64,000 bases of DNA from Collybiopsis luxurians FD-317 M1 (lineage: Eukaryota; Basidiomycota; Agaricomycetes; Agaricales; Omphalotaceae). Made by a program: the position numbers and the translations under genes. The notes below the pieces were generated by a model. That model did no database searches. It was not told the DNA's origin and worked only from the letters and a program-made list of their open reading frames with translations. The DNA lies in NCBI GenBank assembly GCA_000827265.1, contig KN834749.1, positions 795,500 through 859,499 of the forward strand, written 5' to 3'. The stretch's first letter is position 1; the number at the start of each line of letters is the position of its first letter. Positions 1-10,282 of this stretch are shown here, one piece after another.

Positions 1-225
1 TCTTTTTTTCTAATTTTTGTGGTGAGTTCCTGGAATGAGATTCGTGATAATCTGCTCAACGACTGGCGGCATTGTTAGAGCGCTTGCCGCTTCGTTCAGG
101 CTAGCCGCACTACCCCAACGCCTCCACTGCAAGCCAGTCAACCAGCGTAGACCGCCAATTTGTTTTCGACTTCTAACTTTTGTTCGAATTGCCTATTATC
201 ACCACAAGCAGCCACTCTTTTTATC

Positions 226-2651
226 ATGAAGTCAATAATCTTCGGTCTTTCCCTTGCCAGTGCTGCCGCTGCGCAAATATCGGTCAATGGTGTTTCGATG
301 GTACCTTCCATGACGGCGTACAGCCAAGCTAGCGCTACTGCCGCTTCCTCATCCAGCGCTCCTGCTTCTTATGCTACTCCCGCGCCATCATCCTCTTCGA
401 GCTTTTACGATGTTATGCCATACTCGTCCTTCTCAAGCGGTGGATACCAGAGCTTAGATTGCGGCTATGGATACTCAAAACAGTCTGATGGGTCTTGCCA
501 GGCTGAATCTTGGGTACGCCTTTTTCTCGTTCGGCGGTATTGATTGCGCTGATTTGTTGTGTCTTCCAGTACAACACCGAATTCTCCGGATGCTATGCTA
601 CCATCATCATAAAGTATCTAGTCTTGTTTTCGTTCTCTCGTTTTCGAGGCTGATTTCTCTATAGCGAGGGTAGTAGTTATGGTTATGGTTCAAATAATTA
701 CTGCGACAACTACAACAGTGTGTCTACTGTTACTGTGACTGAGACTTCGACCATGGTTAGTTTCCGATTTTTTCGACAGAAATCTTGTGTTCTTACGAGA
801 CCTTAGACGGATACGATGACCGTTACATATGTACGCTGTTCAGTCATCCTAATTCTGCGCATCTTGTAATATTTCTTCCAGACTTCTACCATGACGGAGA
901 TGAGCACAGTAACACAGTTCATGACCGAGACTCAGGTGGGCAATTCCTGCCTCTTAATTTTTAATTTTTAATTTTTTCGTTGTGCTCACTTGCTATCGCC
1001 TTTTAGACCAACACAATGACGGATATCTTGACTCAAGTGAGATATACCCTGATTTTTCTCTCTCCCTTCTCACTTTGGTGTCTTCCGTTCAAAAATAGAC
1101 TCAAGTATACACTTCCATTGAGATGGTTCCTACGGTACGAAATTGGCCGTCTTGACCTGTTTTTGGTATTTACCGTTCATTTTTTAGACTAAGGTCTGGG
1201 TCTCGACTGAGATCATCGACAACACCGTCACTCAAGGTGGGTTTAACCTTCTTGGCAGTATGGAGTGATATCTGGCGTTGAATGTGCCGAATTCTTCCTG
1301 TTCGCCATTTTCCTTGTTCTCGCCTGCTAATCTGGTGCCTCCTACAGAACACACTCTCACTGCCACGGAAACTCAGACTCAGGTATATGGTCCACAATTT
1401 ATCTTTTATCACACCAACGCTGACTTGTTATGCTCTCAAGACTAACATCTACACCATGACTGATACCGAGACCGATACTGCTACTGCGACCGAGATCGAT
1501 ACCATGGTATTTCATTTCCTCCATTTTGAGGCTCACTCTTGACTAACATTTGCGCTCTCTAGTTTGTCACCATGGTTAGCAGCGATCTTCCAGTTTTCGA
1601 AGTTCCATCGCTGATTTTTTTTTTTGTTAGACCGAGTTCTCAACTATCGTGCAACCTACCACGTACACAAGTATTTGGGTGAGCACCCAGGTCGTCGACG
1701 AAGTTAGTATCAGCAGAATTCTGGGGACAAATGCCGATGTTGAATCAACTTTTTTTTTATTAGACACAGACCATCGAGAACACTCTTACAGCCACTATGA
1801 CGGAGATGTGAGTTCTCCGTGACAACTTTTCTGTAATTCCCCATCTGATTTTGGTTCATAGGTTCACCAGCGTCCAGACCCAGATTCAGACACAGACTGC
1901 TACTGGTATGTCTTACGCTTTCGCATTTTCTGAGTGATATAACGCAAACTTTTATCAGACTTTGTCACTATGACTGAGATCAGTACTGTCGTACAGCCGG
2001 TATGTTTGCTTAGTCGTTTGCGCCTTGTGGCGTGCTCATAATTTTCTTCAGACTACTTATGTATCGACATATGTCTCCACTCAAGTTGGTTATCAGACAA
2101 TTGATTTTCTATTTCTCTGCATACTTATTACTGGTTTTAGGTCATTGACGAAACGTCCACAGTTGAGAATACCGTCACCCAGACCATGGTCGATACTCAG
2201 ACTTACTTGTCGACGTTAGTTTAATAATGTCCGTTCTTGCCTTTCACTTGCTCACACTATCCCTAGTTTGACGTACTTGTCTACTGCAACTGCAACTGCG
2301 ACCGAGACCGAGCAGGTGACGGCCACTGTCCAGGAAACAGCTCTCGCTTCTTGCCTTGCTTCGTGCAAGAGTTCCTGGCAAATGACGGCTGGCAATGGAA
2401 TGTGGGGAAATACCTACGCTAATATGGCGACCTCGGTCGTAACTTCGGCTCCCTATTCCATGGCGACGTCGTCTGTCTATTCCGTGTCCACCTCAGTTTC
2501 AACTTCGGCTGCATATTCGATGGCGACGGCGTCGTCGTCTTCCGTAGTCTCTAGCTCGAGCTCAACCTCTGCTGCCTCTGCTACTGCCGCTAGTTCGACG
2601 GCTTCCTCTTATGGTGCTTCAACCGGTTCTTGCTCTTCCGGCTCCTGCTAA
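226..2651 (+). CDS. Secreted Thr/Ser-rich repeat protein with 18 exons
   Basis: The protein is predicted at 473 aa. It starts with a signal peptide (MKSIIFGLSLASAAAAQ), then a Ser/Ala-rich stretch and a short Cys/Tyr/Gly-rich part, a long run of Thr-rich units of the type T-x-T-M-T-E/D-x-x-T, and a Ser/Ala/Thr-rich tail ending in GSCSSGSC. The exons I read are 226-513, 570-613, 665-755, 807-830, 882-935, 1007-1036, 1099-1134, 1188-1236, 1348-1382, 1441-1506, 1563-1574, 1631-1702, 1764-1807, 1862-1905, 1959-1999, 2052-2084, 2141-2214 and 2267-2651. All 17 introns are GT-AG and the total (1422 nt) keeps one frame. Exon 11 has only 12 nt (FVTM). There is no hydrophobic C-terminus, so a GPI anchor is unlikely; a heavily O-mannosylated wall or secreted protein is the inference. 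I recognise no enzyme domain. Confidence 0.75.
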
Positions 2652-3762
2652 AAGAACAATGACGCCATAGAGGCTTGAGGTAATGCAGTAATGTCCTAAC
2701 GATCAGCTGTAGACATCTTTCTATCATTGTGGCACACTTCATGGACCATCGCTTCTTTATACACAAGGACTTGACCGATACCACTTTGATTTCTCGCTGC
2801 TTTTTAAATTATCCTTGGTGCTTAATACGTTTTTTCGAACGTAGTCCTCTCTTTTAGACGATAGGTTCAAGGGTCGATTCCTAGTCGTTGCATTCGTGTA
2901 AATTGTCGTACTATAGCGTAGTCCGATTACAGTAACACGATTTTCTACTTCGGAAATTCTGGGCACATGAAATATTTTCTATTCAATCTTTATTTTCCTG
3001 CGTATTTGTCGGAAGGAAGAACGAATTCCTTTTGTGTGATGATTGAGGCGATAAGCATAACCTCATTTACAGAATTGCTTACTTCTCCTTACAGTCAAAG
3101 GCAGAATCTCCCTTAGACAGAGCACAGAATCTCGCTTTGACTGAATTGTATCAGATCTAGAAATATCCAACAACAGAAACCCAGACAGATTTTGACGAGC
3201 ACATCACAAAGACCTTGATATTCCTTAGGAGCTTCAACTTAGGAAGAGGTGTTTTGACAGCATCTTTTCATCAACTGCGCGTTGATACAACATCAAGAAA
3301 CGGACTATATTACCTGCGAGTCTCGAGGGTTGTGAAGTAGGCAAACATGCATGTTTCTTCACAAATCCCGTGATGCTTACCGGAGAATAGGGCGATAACG
3401 AGAAATTCTACCAATCCACCCTTCCCTCTATCTCAAGCGCCCGACTTTCAGCCGGGACGTTCCAGGCTTGTCCCAGCGCGGCAATACTTCCCCAGTCTAC
3501 TCTGCCTTTTCTTGGCTGCCCACCCGCGCGGGGCCAAGTCCCAACCAAACACCTCGCAACTAGAATCCAGCATTGTCCTTCACCAGGACTCTGCTTCCTC
3601 CTCTCTTCTTCCTTTTCCCACTTCGACGAAGGAGTATTACTTCCTTATCCGGCTGCTAACTTCAGCTTTGACCGATGGCACGTGAAGTCACGGACTATCA
3701 GTCATCATGATCTGATTTAGCGATATAAGTATCGGACCAGCGATTTTTGAATCCAAGATCCC
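2652..3762. other. Gene-free interval of 1.1 kb
   Basis: Only short, composition-driven reading frames occur here and none joins into a convincing spliced gene. The part at about 3420-3660 is more GC- and pyrimidine-rich and probably holds the promoter of the thioredoxin-like gene that starts at 3763. I see no repeat, tRNA or transposon remnant. Confidence 0.5.
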
Positions 3763-4275
3763 ATGCCTCTCCACGTCGCACCTACAGATACTACCCCAGA
3801 ATCTTTAACCAATGCCTCTGAGCAGTACCTGATATTCTATTCATCCATTGTGGGGTCACAAATGTGGTGCCCAGTGCGTCCGTCATTAGTATCTGTCGCC
3901 TGAAGCAACTAATCAAGTGAACATAGGATTGTCTCAACGTTGAAGAACTTGTAGAAAACACTTTCTCGCCAGAAGGTGCACCGACTGCCCAAATAGTTTA
4001 CGTCGGTGATCGACCAACGTCGGTAAACGCTTACGTAGAGAATGTTCTACCACTCACTGTGCAGGCGCAAACTTTTAGGTGGAAGTCTCCATCAAATGTC
4101 TTCAGGGGAAATCCGTGGACCATTCAAAGTGTTCCCACTATAGTTAAGATTGAGAATGTTAGTGCCGCTGGACAAATCGCTCATCTAACTGACCCTCCTT
4201 ATTTAGGGCAAAGAAGTCAAGCGTCTGGTGGACAGCGAGATCACCCCAGGTCTTACAAACTTTATTCGCTCTTAG
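3763..4275 (+). CDS. Thioredoxin-like protein, TXNDC17/TRP14 (DUF953) type
   Basis: Four exons (3763-3873, 3927-4018, 4079-4157, 4207-4275) give 116 aa, close to the family length of about 120. The WCPDC active-site motif, diagnostic for TXNDC17/TRP14 as opposed to WCGPC thioredoxins, is made by splicing: W-C-P lies at the end of exon 1 and D-C at the start of exon 2. Further family marks are YVGDRP before the second intron, W-K-S/D-P-x-N-x-F-R after it, S-V-P-T with the cis-proline, and a C-terminal L-x-x-F. The second donor (GTCGGT) is weak but is the only one that keeps the frame. Known members reduce small disulphides and nitrosothiols in the cytosol, fed by thioredoxin reductase; that role is inferred here. 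Confidence 0.85.
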
Positions 4276-4409
4276 AGGCGGAATAAAGTACATTTGTATC
4301 ATTTGAATTATTTGTATTAGCTTGCTCGAAAACAGAATTTATTCTCGTGTCGATAGCTCAAATGAAATCGCTGGACTACTTGCAGCTGGAAAGGAGTACG
4401 ACTACACTA

Positions 4410-6669
4410 CTATAATCTTCTAGAGAAGTCACCACTTCTTCCACCCGATTTTTTGGATACGAAAATTTCACCTATCACCATCTCTTTACCTGCGACAGCT
4501 TTGAGCATGTCCCAAACCGTAAGCAGGCCCACAGATACGGCGGTCAAGGCTTCCATTTCAACGCCCGTCTTCCCCTCACAGGTGACAGTGGCTTGACACA
4601 CGATGCTGTATTTCCACTTGTTTCGAGACTCTTCGACAGCTTCACAGCTCAAGTTGACATGGACATTTGTTAGAGGGAGGGGGTGGCAAAGAGGAATCAA
4701 ATCAGAGGTCCTTTTTGATCCCATTATGGCTGCCAATTGCGCTACGGTCAGCGTATCACCCTTCCGGAGGACCTTTTCTTTGGCTTTTTCCGACGCTGCG
4801 GAAGCTTCTTGAGGCTCGAAAGGATATGATGCAGATATCAGTTCATATGCAACCTTAGGAATCATAATTCGCCCCCTTGCAGTGGCGGAACGTTTCGTGA
4901 CAGTCTTTTCAGACACATCGACCATCGAAGCTCGCCCGCGTTCATCTATGTGGGTTAAACCTGAAGAGAAGGCCCGTGCATGTGGTGGGTGCATTCTTAA
5001 GGGCCTATTCAGCATATACGCGATATTATTTTGTAGTCGAGACACGCGGGGATACATCAGTGGTCCTACAAGGAAGGTATCAATGGAAAATGGTATGGAT
5101 ACAAGTTTATATACAGGAGAAGGGCACTCAACCGCCAATAAGTATCATAGGTCGATTAGAGATAACGTCTATGTCGTCCATATGTACATGCTTTTCTTGT
5201 TTTCCGGAAACTGCTCGTCCAATTATGTGGAGAAGATCTGAATCACCGGCGCCCTTGCGCATTTCATCACGTAGAGAGACCTCCTTTGCATCAAACAGGC
5301 AGACCTAGGAGATGCACAGTCAGTATATTTCTGACCGTGGCAGGGAAGACATAATCCTTACTTTGATTTTCCCGTCAGATGTAATTCTAAGGCGGTTGCA
5401 AGTAGAACAGAAATGGTCAGACATGCTACTGATAAAGCCAAATTCCCCTCGGTATCCTGGAATTTTCCAAGAACGGGCAGTATCATTCGCTTCATCGGTT
5501 ATTCGTACCACTGAATGTTTGGTAGAAATAGTCTGCAGCAAGTCGGACGAAGACACCATCTTGAATTTGTCCCACTTGTTTCCTGGGTGGGTCGAATTGA
5601 GGAGAATGTAAGGTTGAAGATATCATGCATATGCGTACCGGTGAAAGGCATGAATTCGATAAATCGAACCGAAACGGGTTTATCTTTCGTCATTTCGACA
5701 AAATCAAGGACCTCAGAGTCATTGAGCCCCTTGACTACCACAACGTTCAACTTAATCTTTTGCAAGTGAGATTCTAGAGCAACATCGAGCGTCTTGAGCA
5801 CTGCGTCAAGCCCTCGACGTTTTGTCATGAATTCGAATTTGAAAGGGTCAAGAGTATCTAAACTGGGCCTGAGTTCAGCATAGAAACATCGAACAAGGGT
5901 GGAAAAAATGACCTCAGGTTGAGATGAGTCAGCCCACTTTCCACGAAACCTGGTAACCGTCGATGAAGAGCAAGCCCATTGCTTGTCATGGCTATCGACT
6001 TGAGACCATAAGGGCGTAGGCTGTTCAGTCCGGCTGCGAAGCACACGATCTCAATTCAGAGGGACTTCAGAGAGACAGTGATAGCTCACCGATAATATCT
6101 GCAATGCCTTTACGGACAGTAGGTTCTCCCCCAGTCAATCGTATTTTGGTGACTCCAGATCGCACAAATAGCTCTGCTAGTCGAAGGACCTCATCGTCTG
6201 TCAAGATCTTCTCATTTGGCGTCAACTGGACGCCTTCTTCGGGCATGCAATAAAAGCCTATCGACGTATTTGAAACGATACTTGATGTCTTGAACAAGAA
6301 GAAACATACAACGTAAATTGCACCTTTCCGTCAATGATATGCGTAAATAATCATGTTTCCTGTTGAATGAATCTATAAGGGCTTCAGAAAACGGCCTGGT
6401 TAGATCGACAGCGTCGATCTTTGCCTGATACACAATGGTATCAATTCAGCTCTTTTTATCTTTCCAAAAGGCATTACCTGGGCAGCTCGTTTCACCTCAC
6501 TGGCTGAGGCGTAGCAGTTTGTGACGGTAGTGGATACAGTGCGTGAGTGCCGCCGAAGGGTAACTCGATAGGAAGGTAGCATTGTCGTAGAGTCCGAGAT
6601 CAGCGTCCGGTTATACGACCCATATCTCTGAAGATGACAGAGAAGGGAATGTGGCCGATTACGTATCAT
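4410..6669 (-). CDS. cnxABC: MoaA-MoaC fusion, cyclic pyranopterin monophosphate synthesis (MOCS1/cnxABC type)
   Basis: The gene covers the first step of molybdenum cofactor synthesis, GTP to cPMP. An Arg-rich, presequence-like N-terminus leads into a radical-SAM MoaA domain. The CxxxCxxC cluster (ERCNLRCFYC) is completed across an intron (6258-6309). It is followed by the LTGGEP motif, FIEFMPFTG, and the second-cluster motif FCSTCNRLR with a third Cys in VCLFD. The MoaA part ends in MILIGG. The MoaC part carries HPLPL, the catalytic D-M-x-K (VWDMLKAV) and the C-terminal SGGRSGDF. An intron at 5066-5132 joins the two domains in one frame; if it is kept, a TGA directly follows Gly-Gly. The first ATG is 6669; a second at 6582 would also give a mitochondrial-type N-terminus. 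Predicted length is about 600 aa. Eukaryotic MOCS1 works in mitochondria. Confidence 0.9.
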
Positions 6670-6702
6670 GTTTCTCACAAAATTCCTTGACCCCGCTCCA
6701 TC

Positions 6703-8396
6703 ATGTGTTCGCTCTGGCGGTTGTGCGTTTTAGTGCTCTGGGGTACAGCTATTACTCTATTATCCACTAAGAATGCGCGTGAGGATAGTCTCTCGTTACC
6801 GGCTTCGTACATCCCATCAGGTTCGACTTCTTTTTCACGACTAGTTTCTCGTCCAAAGTCGAATCCGGATACCACTGCAATCATCTTGAATTGGGATAGA
6901 TTCTTCAATGTTGTTCGCATAGTCACGCTAATGTGTACTGAACTGCAAGACACAATTGCAATTGTTCACGTCTGGAACAATAGGAACATTACTCATATTT
7001 CCAAAGAAGTGCTGTGTCTTTAACCTGTTGATAGACGACTTGTTTCCGACGTTGAACAAAATCAGGATTTTCCTCAATGTCCAGAAAATCGCCTCAAAAT
7101 CACCAACTCTGCCGCGAATCTCTACTTTCAAGCTAGATTCCTTGCCTGCGAACAGGCCAGTACACCGTTTTGTTTCATACAGGTTCATATGCCAATTCAT
7201 CCTAGTGTATTGAGCTCTGACTTTTTTTCAAGGATGATGACTATTTAGTTCTACCAGAAATTATACGGAGTCTCCGACTGCGTTTCTCAGAGCAATCAAC
7301 TTCAGCAATCTTTCTACTTCCATCTCATGAGGCGCTTTCCAGTGATTTGAGACGAATTCATATAGATTCAAAGATTCATACTTCCTTTGCGTGGTTGGGA
7401 CATGGTGCAATCATGAAAAGGTCCCAGGCACACGATTTCCTTGAGCTCCTGCGGCGTCTTGAGGTTTCTGAGGAAGAGATGAAAATGGCCGACAACTACT
7501 ACGCTCTTTTGGCCAATGTCTATCCAGAAATTTGGTTCGATCAAGGTATTGAGCTAGCTGGAGGGCAGGCTTTTACTCAAGGTGTAGAGGGAGATGAAAG
7601 AAATAATAGACATATAGTGCGTGTGTGTTTCTCTTGTGTTCGTGTCGTCACTGACTTGCCTTAGACTCGAGCTGCAAGTTATCTTGACCAGATAATGAAC
7701 TGTGATTACCCGCGTGAGGATATTCCTTTTATTACACGGGAGAAGCAAGCTGTTCCCTTAGTGCATAAGGCTCCCTGCCTCGGTTCTTCTTGTGTTCTAG
7801 AGACTACTATCTCGCTACTTCCTCCGACACCACTAGACACCAAGTCTGCGAGTCTTGTGTTGGAGATCGAGAAAGTCAATCGCCAATTTCTAACCCCAAA
7901 TGTCACCAAGGACTATCTTCTTCATCCACTTTCTCATGCTGTGGATGGTAATCCTAGGACTGGGTTCTGTGCGAGCCGAGGTTTGGGTTAAGCTCATTCA
8001 CCGCGTTTACGGCTCAATGCTTCACAGGCGTAAAGAATGGAGATATCCTTGGAATAGATCTTCTTGCCAGTGTTAGATCAAAAGAGGAGGCGATGGAAGT
8101 TGCCTTACTTGTAGACAGGGATGCACAGACGATCTTCCTGACGGGACCGAGTCTAGAATTTTTAGTCGGGAACAGATGGGTGAGAACAGAGTTTTCTATA
8201 AGCACTTGCAAGTCCTTACCTAGCTGCGCAGGTTTCGTCGAATACAATATTGACTTGCGCCCCCGCTGAACAAGGCCTCTACGAATGCAGCGCCTTGGCT
8301 CCCTCCAATATCTCCGCTTTTCAGTTGGTATTCAGGAGGGATATCCCAGAAAGAGTATGCATACATGAGATGTGGCTCCGAGAACGCTTACCGTAG
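6703..8396 (+). CDS. GT64-like glycosyltransferase with discoidin-like C-terminal part
   Basis: The product is a type II membrane protein of about 475 aa with an N-terminal hydrophobic anchor at residues 4-22. Next come the strand AIILNWDRF, V-W-N-N, and after splicing a QARFLACEQAS segment running into a D-D-D (FIQDDDYL), the metal-binding DxD of GT-A folds; the DDD is formed at an exon junction. WLGHGA, MADNYY and GDERNN follow. This order resembles the exostosin-like GT64 domain found in agaricomycete proteins, but the assignment rests on motif order only. After about residue 300 there is HPLSHAVDGNPRTGFC, which looks like the start of a discoidin-type fold. Acceptor sugar and donor cannot be read. 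The start codon lies 33 bp from that of the MoaA-MoaC gene on the other strand. Expected site: ER or Golgi. Confidence 0.7.
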
Positions 8397-8664
8397 CCTT
8401 TTCTTGGTAGTCTTGATGAATTTTTTTGGCATATCAGTAGACAGTACATCTCCCAAGATGGTGAATGGACGATTTTGGTCTAGTCTCTCGTATTACATCG
8501 ATATCTAAACTCTGGAAGGTGTTTCAACAGAATCGGCGTTAGTGTGGCAGGGTCATGGTGGCGGCGATTACTCCGCTTACAATAGAGTACATACGTCACT
8601 GAGAGCGCTAACTAAACCGGTACCGTGGTTCTGACCTGTAACGTTCAACTTGTTCTCTGACCAT

Positions 8665-9916
8665 ATGTTTCAACGACCTGCATCAAATATTTTACCAGTT
8701 GTCTCGAAGAGGTCAATTTCGGTGAAGGTCAACACAAGAGACACTGGCTATATGGGGTTTTTGGCTCACGGACATATAGCATATCCTGCACGGCTCACCG
8801 GAAGCTCAGAAAGCTGGAGAAGTTGATATTCAGCAGGTATGAACCACCGTCGATGTTTCGATTAATGTGTATTTACTTCGAATCAGCATTCTCGACTGGT
8901 CGGGAGAGGAAAGTACGTCCACGGCTTCGAGTGTGCGTGAATCCCTTTTTCCTGAGGCATTGAACCGAAGATTTCCTTTCTGTGTCCAGTCCACTGCGTC
9001 AAACCTGACAAGACAAAGGAATACAAGCAAGCAGCGTAAGCGCCATATCCATTGTTAGAACTTGGAAAGATGTTGAAGGGACTGTTGGTAGTGAAAGCTA
9101 CTATACAGGCCTTGTAAGGGACCCAAACCTTCGCGTTAAACTTACCGGAAGCTGGGAAACAATTGTTGGTCAACAAGATTCCTTTTTACACATACTGGAA
9201 TATGAAAATTATGGGGGATATGACAAGACTGCTCAATTGGTGAAGAGCTCGAGTGTGAGCATTGAACCCTCGCGTTAACCACACTATTTGATCGAGTTTT
9301 CTGCGCAGCACCTGAAAGACTATGAAGCGATGCTTCCGTTCATCAACTCTCGATCCTTACAGCTCAACCAAGAGTTTGCTTTCTTCCCAACAGCTCCGCC
9401 TCATGCGCAAGGCGGGATCTTTGAGCTCCGTAGCTACCAGTTGATCCCTGGAACGCTTTTGGCTTGGGAAAATACTTGGTAAGATAGCTCCCCCTCTCTT
9501 AGCATTTTCTCTGGTAGTTATCCTATCGCAGGCGCAGAGGCATCGATGCACGTAGAAAATTCGTTGCCCCTGTTGGTGCTTGGTTCTCGCAGGTCGGCCG
9601 ACTTCACCAGGTACATCACATGTGGCAATATCCGTAAGTTTCGGTGATCGTTTCACGTCTTAAAATTGAAATATTGACTGCATTTTGCAGCAACTTGGAG
9701 AGTCGAAAGGAGACTCGAGAGAAAGCGTGGCAGATTGACGGCTGGGCGGAAACGGTTGACAAAGTGAGCAAGAGCTGTTGAACTTTTTCTTTCTTTTTTT
9801 TTTGGAAATGTTACTCACCTCGTTTCCCGTTGCTATTCCATTATTAGACTGCGCAACTGGCTAAATTCATGGACTCTTTCGTTCTCTCTCCTCTGTCGTA
9901 CAGTCCTTTGAAATAG
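8665..9916 (+). CDS. NIPSNAP family mitochondrial protein
   Basis: About 270 aa in nine exons. Exon 1 (8665-8727) encodes MFQRPASNILPVVSKRSISV, a typical mitochondrial presequence, and is followed by a 52-nt intron. Family marks in order: GSPEAQKAGE, H-S-R-L-V-G-R-G-K-Y-V-H-G-F-E, WETIVGQQD, HILEYENYGGY, then the second NIPSNAP repeat with ELRSYQLIPGT, W-x-x-x-W, FSQVGRLHQVHHMWQY, R-K-E-T-R-E-K-A-W and the end SYSPLK. The human paralogues end almost identically. NIPSNAPs are dimeric alpha-beta barrel proteins of the mitochondrial matrix; in mammals they flag damaged mitochondria for mitophagy, while their fungal role is not established. Confidence 0.88.
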
Positions 9917-10282
9917 TTGTGAATAAAATTTCGGCCGACTAATAATTGGAGTCTTGGAATTTGTTAAAGACTGGCGGGATCCGCTTGAGTTTCCGATCTC
10001 GTTTTAATTTAGGAGAATTGGGTAACTTGAGCTATTCAGACAGAGAAGAGTAAGCGAACGAGTGAGAAGAGTAATGCGGCCGCTGGAAAATAATAATAAT
10101 TGTAACGGTATCGATCGCCGCTTGGTCAGGATAGTACTCGAGTGTCTGTCAGATCACCGGAATACTGCACGTGTTAGCCGCCTCTTTAAATGGGTGCCGT
10201 ACAATGCCGTCATTGAGAGTTCTGTCTACCCGTTACACTTTGTCCGCTTGCCTCCATCATCTAACCCTTATTCCTTACTTCC
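9917..10282. other. Intergenic promoter region of the Zn2Cys6 gene
   Basis: This 366-bp gap between two plus-strand genes holds the 3' end of the NIPSNAP gene and the promoter of the transcription factor. There is no coding frame that splices to either neighbour, and I could not identify a clear TATA box. Confidence 0.4.

Noticed and set aside
955..976. TTAATTTTTAATTTTTAATTTTTT run
   Set aside because: It is inside a pyrimidine-rich intron and reads as ordinary intron low complexity, not a functional repeat.
4410..5138. MoaC as an independent gene with its own start
   Set aside because: The frame upstream has no good ATG, and the intron at 5066-5132 links it cleanly to the MoaA exon; the fungal norm is a fusion.
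6703..9916. Glycosyltransferase and NIPSNAP as one gene
   Set aside because: The transferase frame ends with a stop at 8394-8396 and NIPSNAP has its own ATG with a mitochondrial presequence at 8665.
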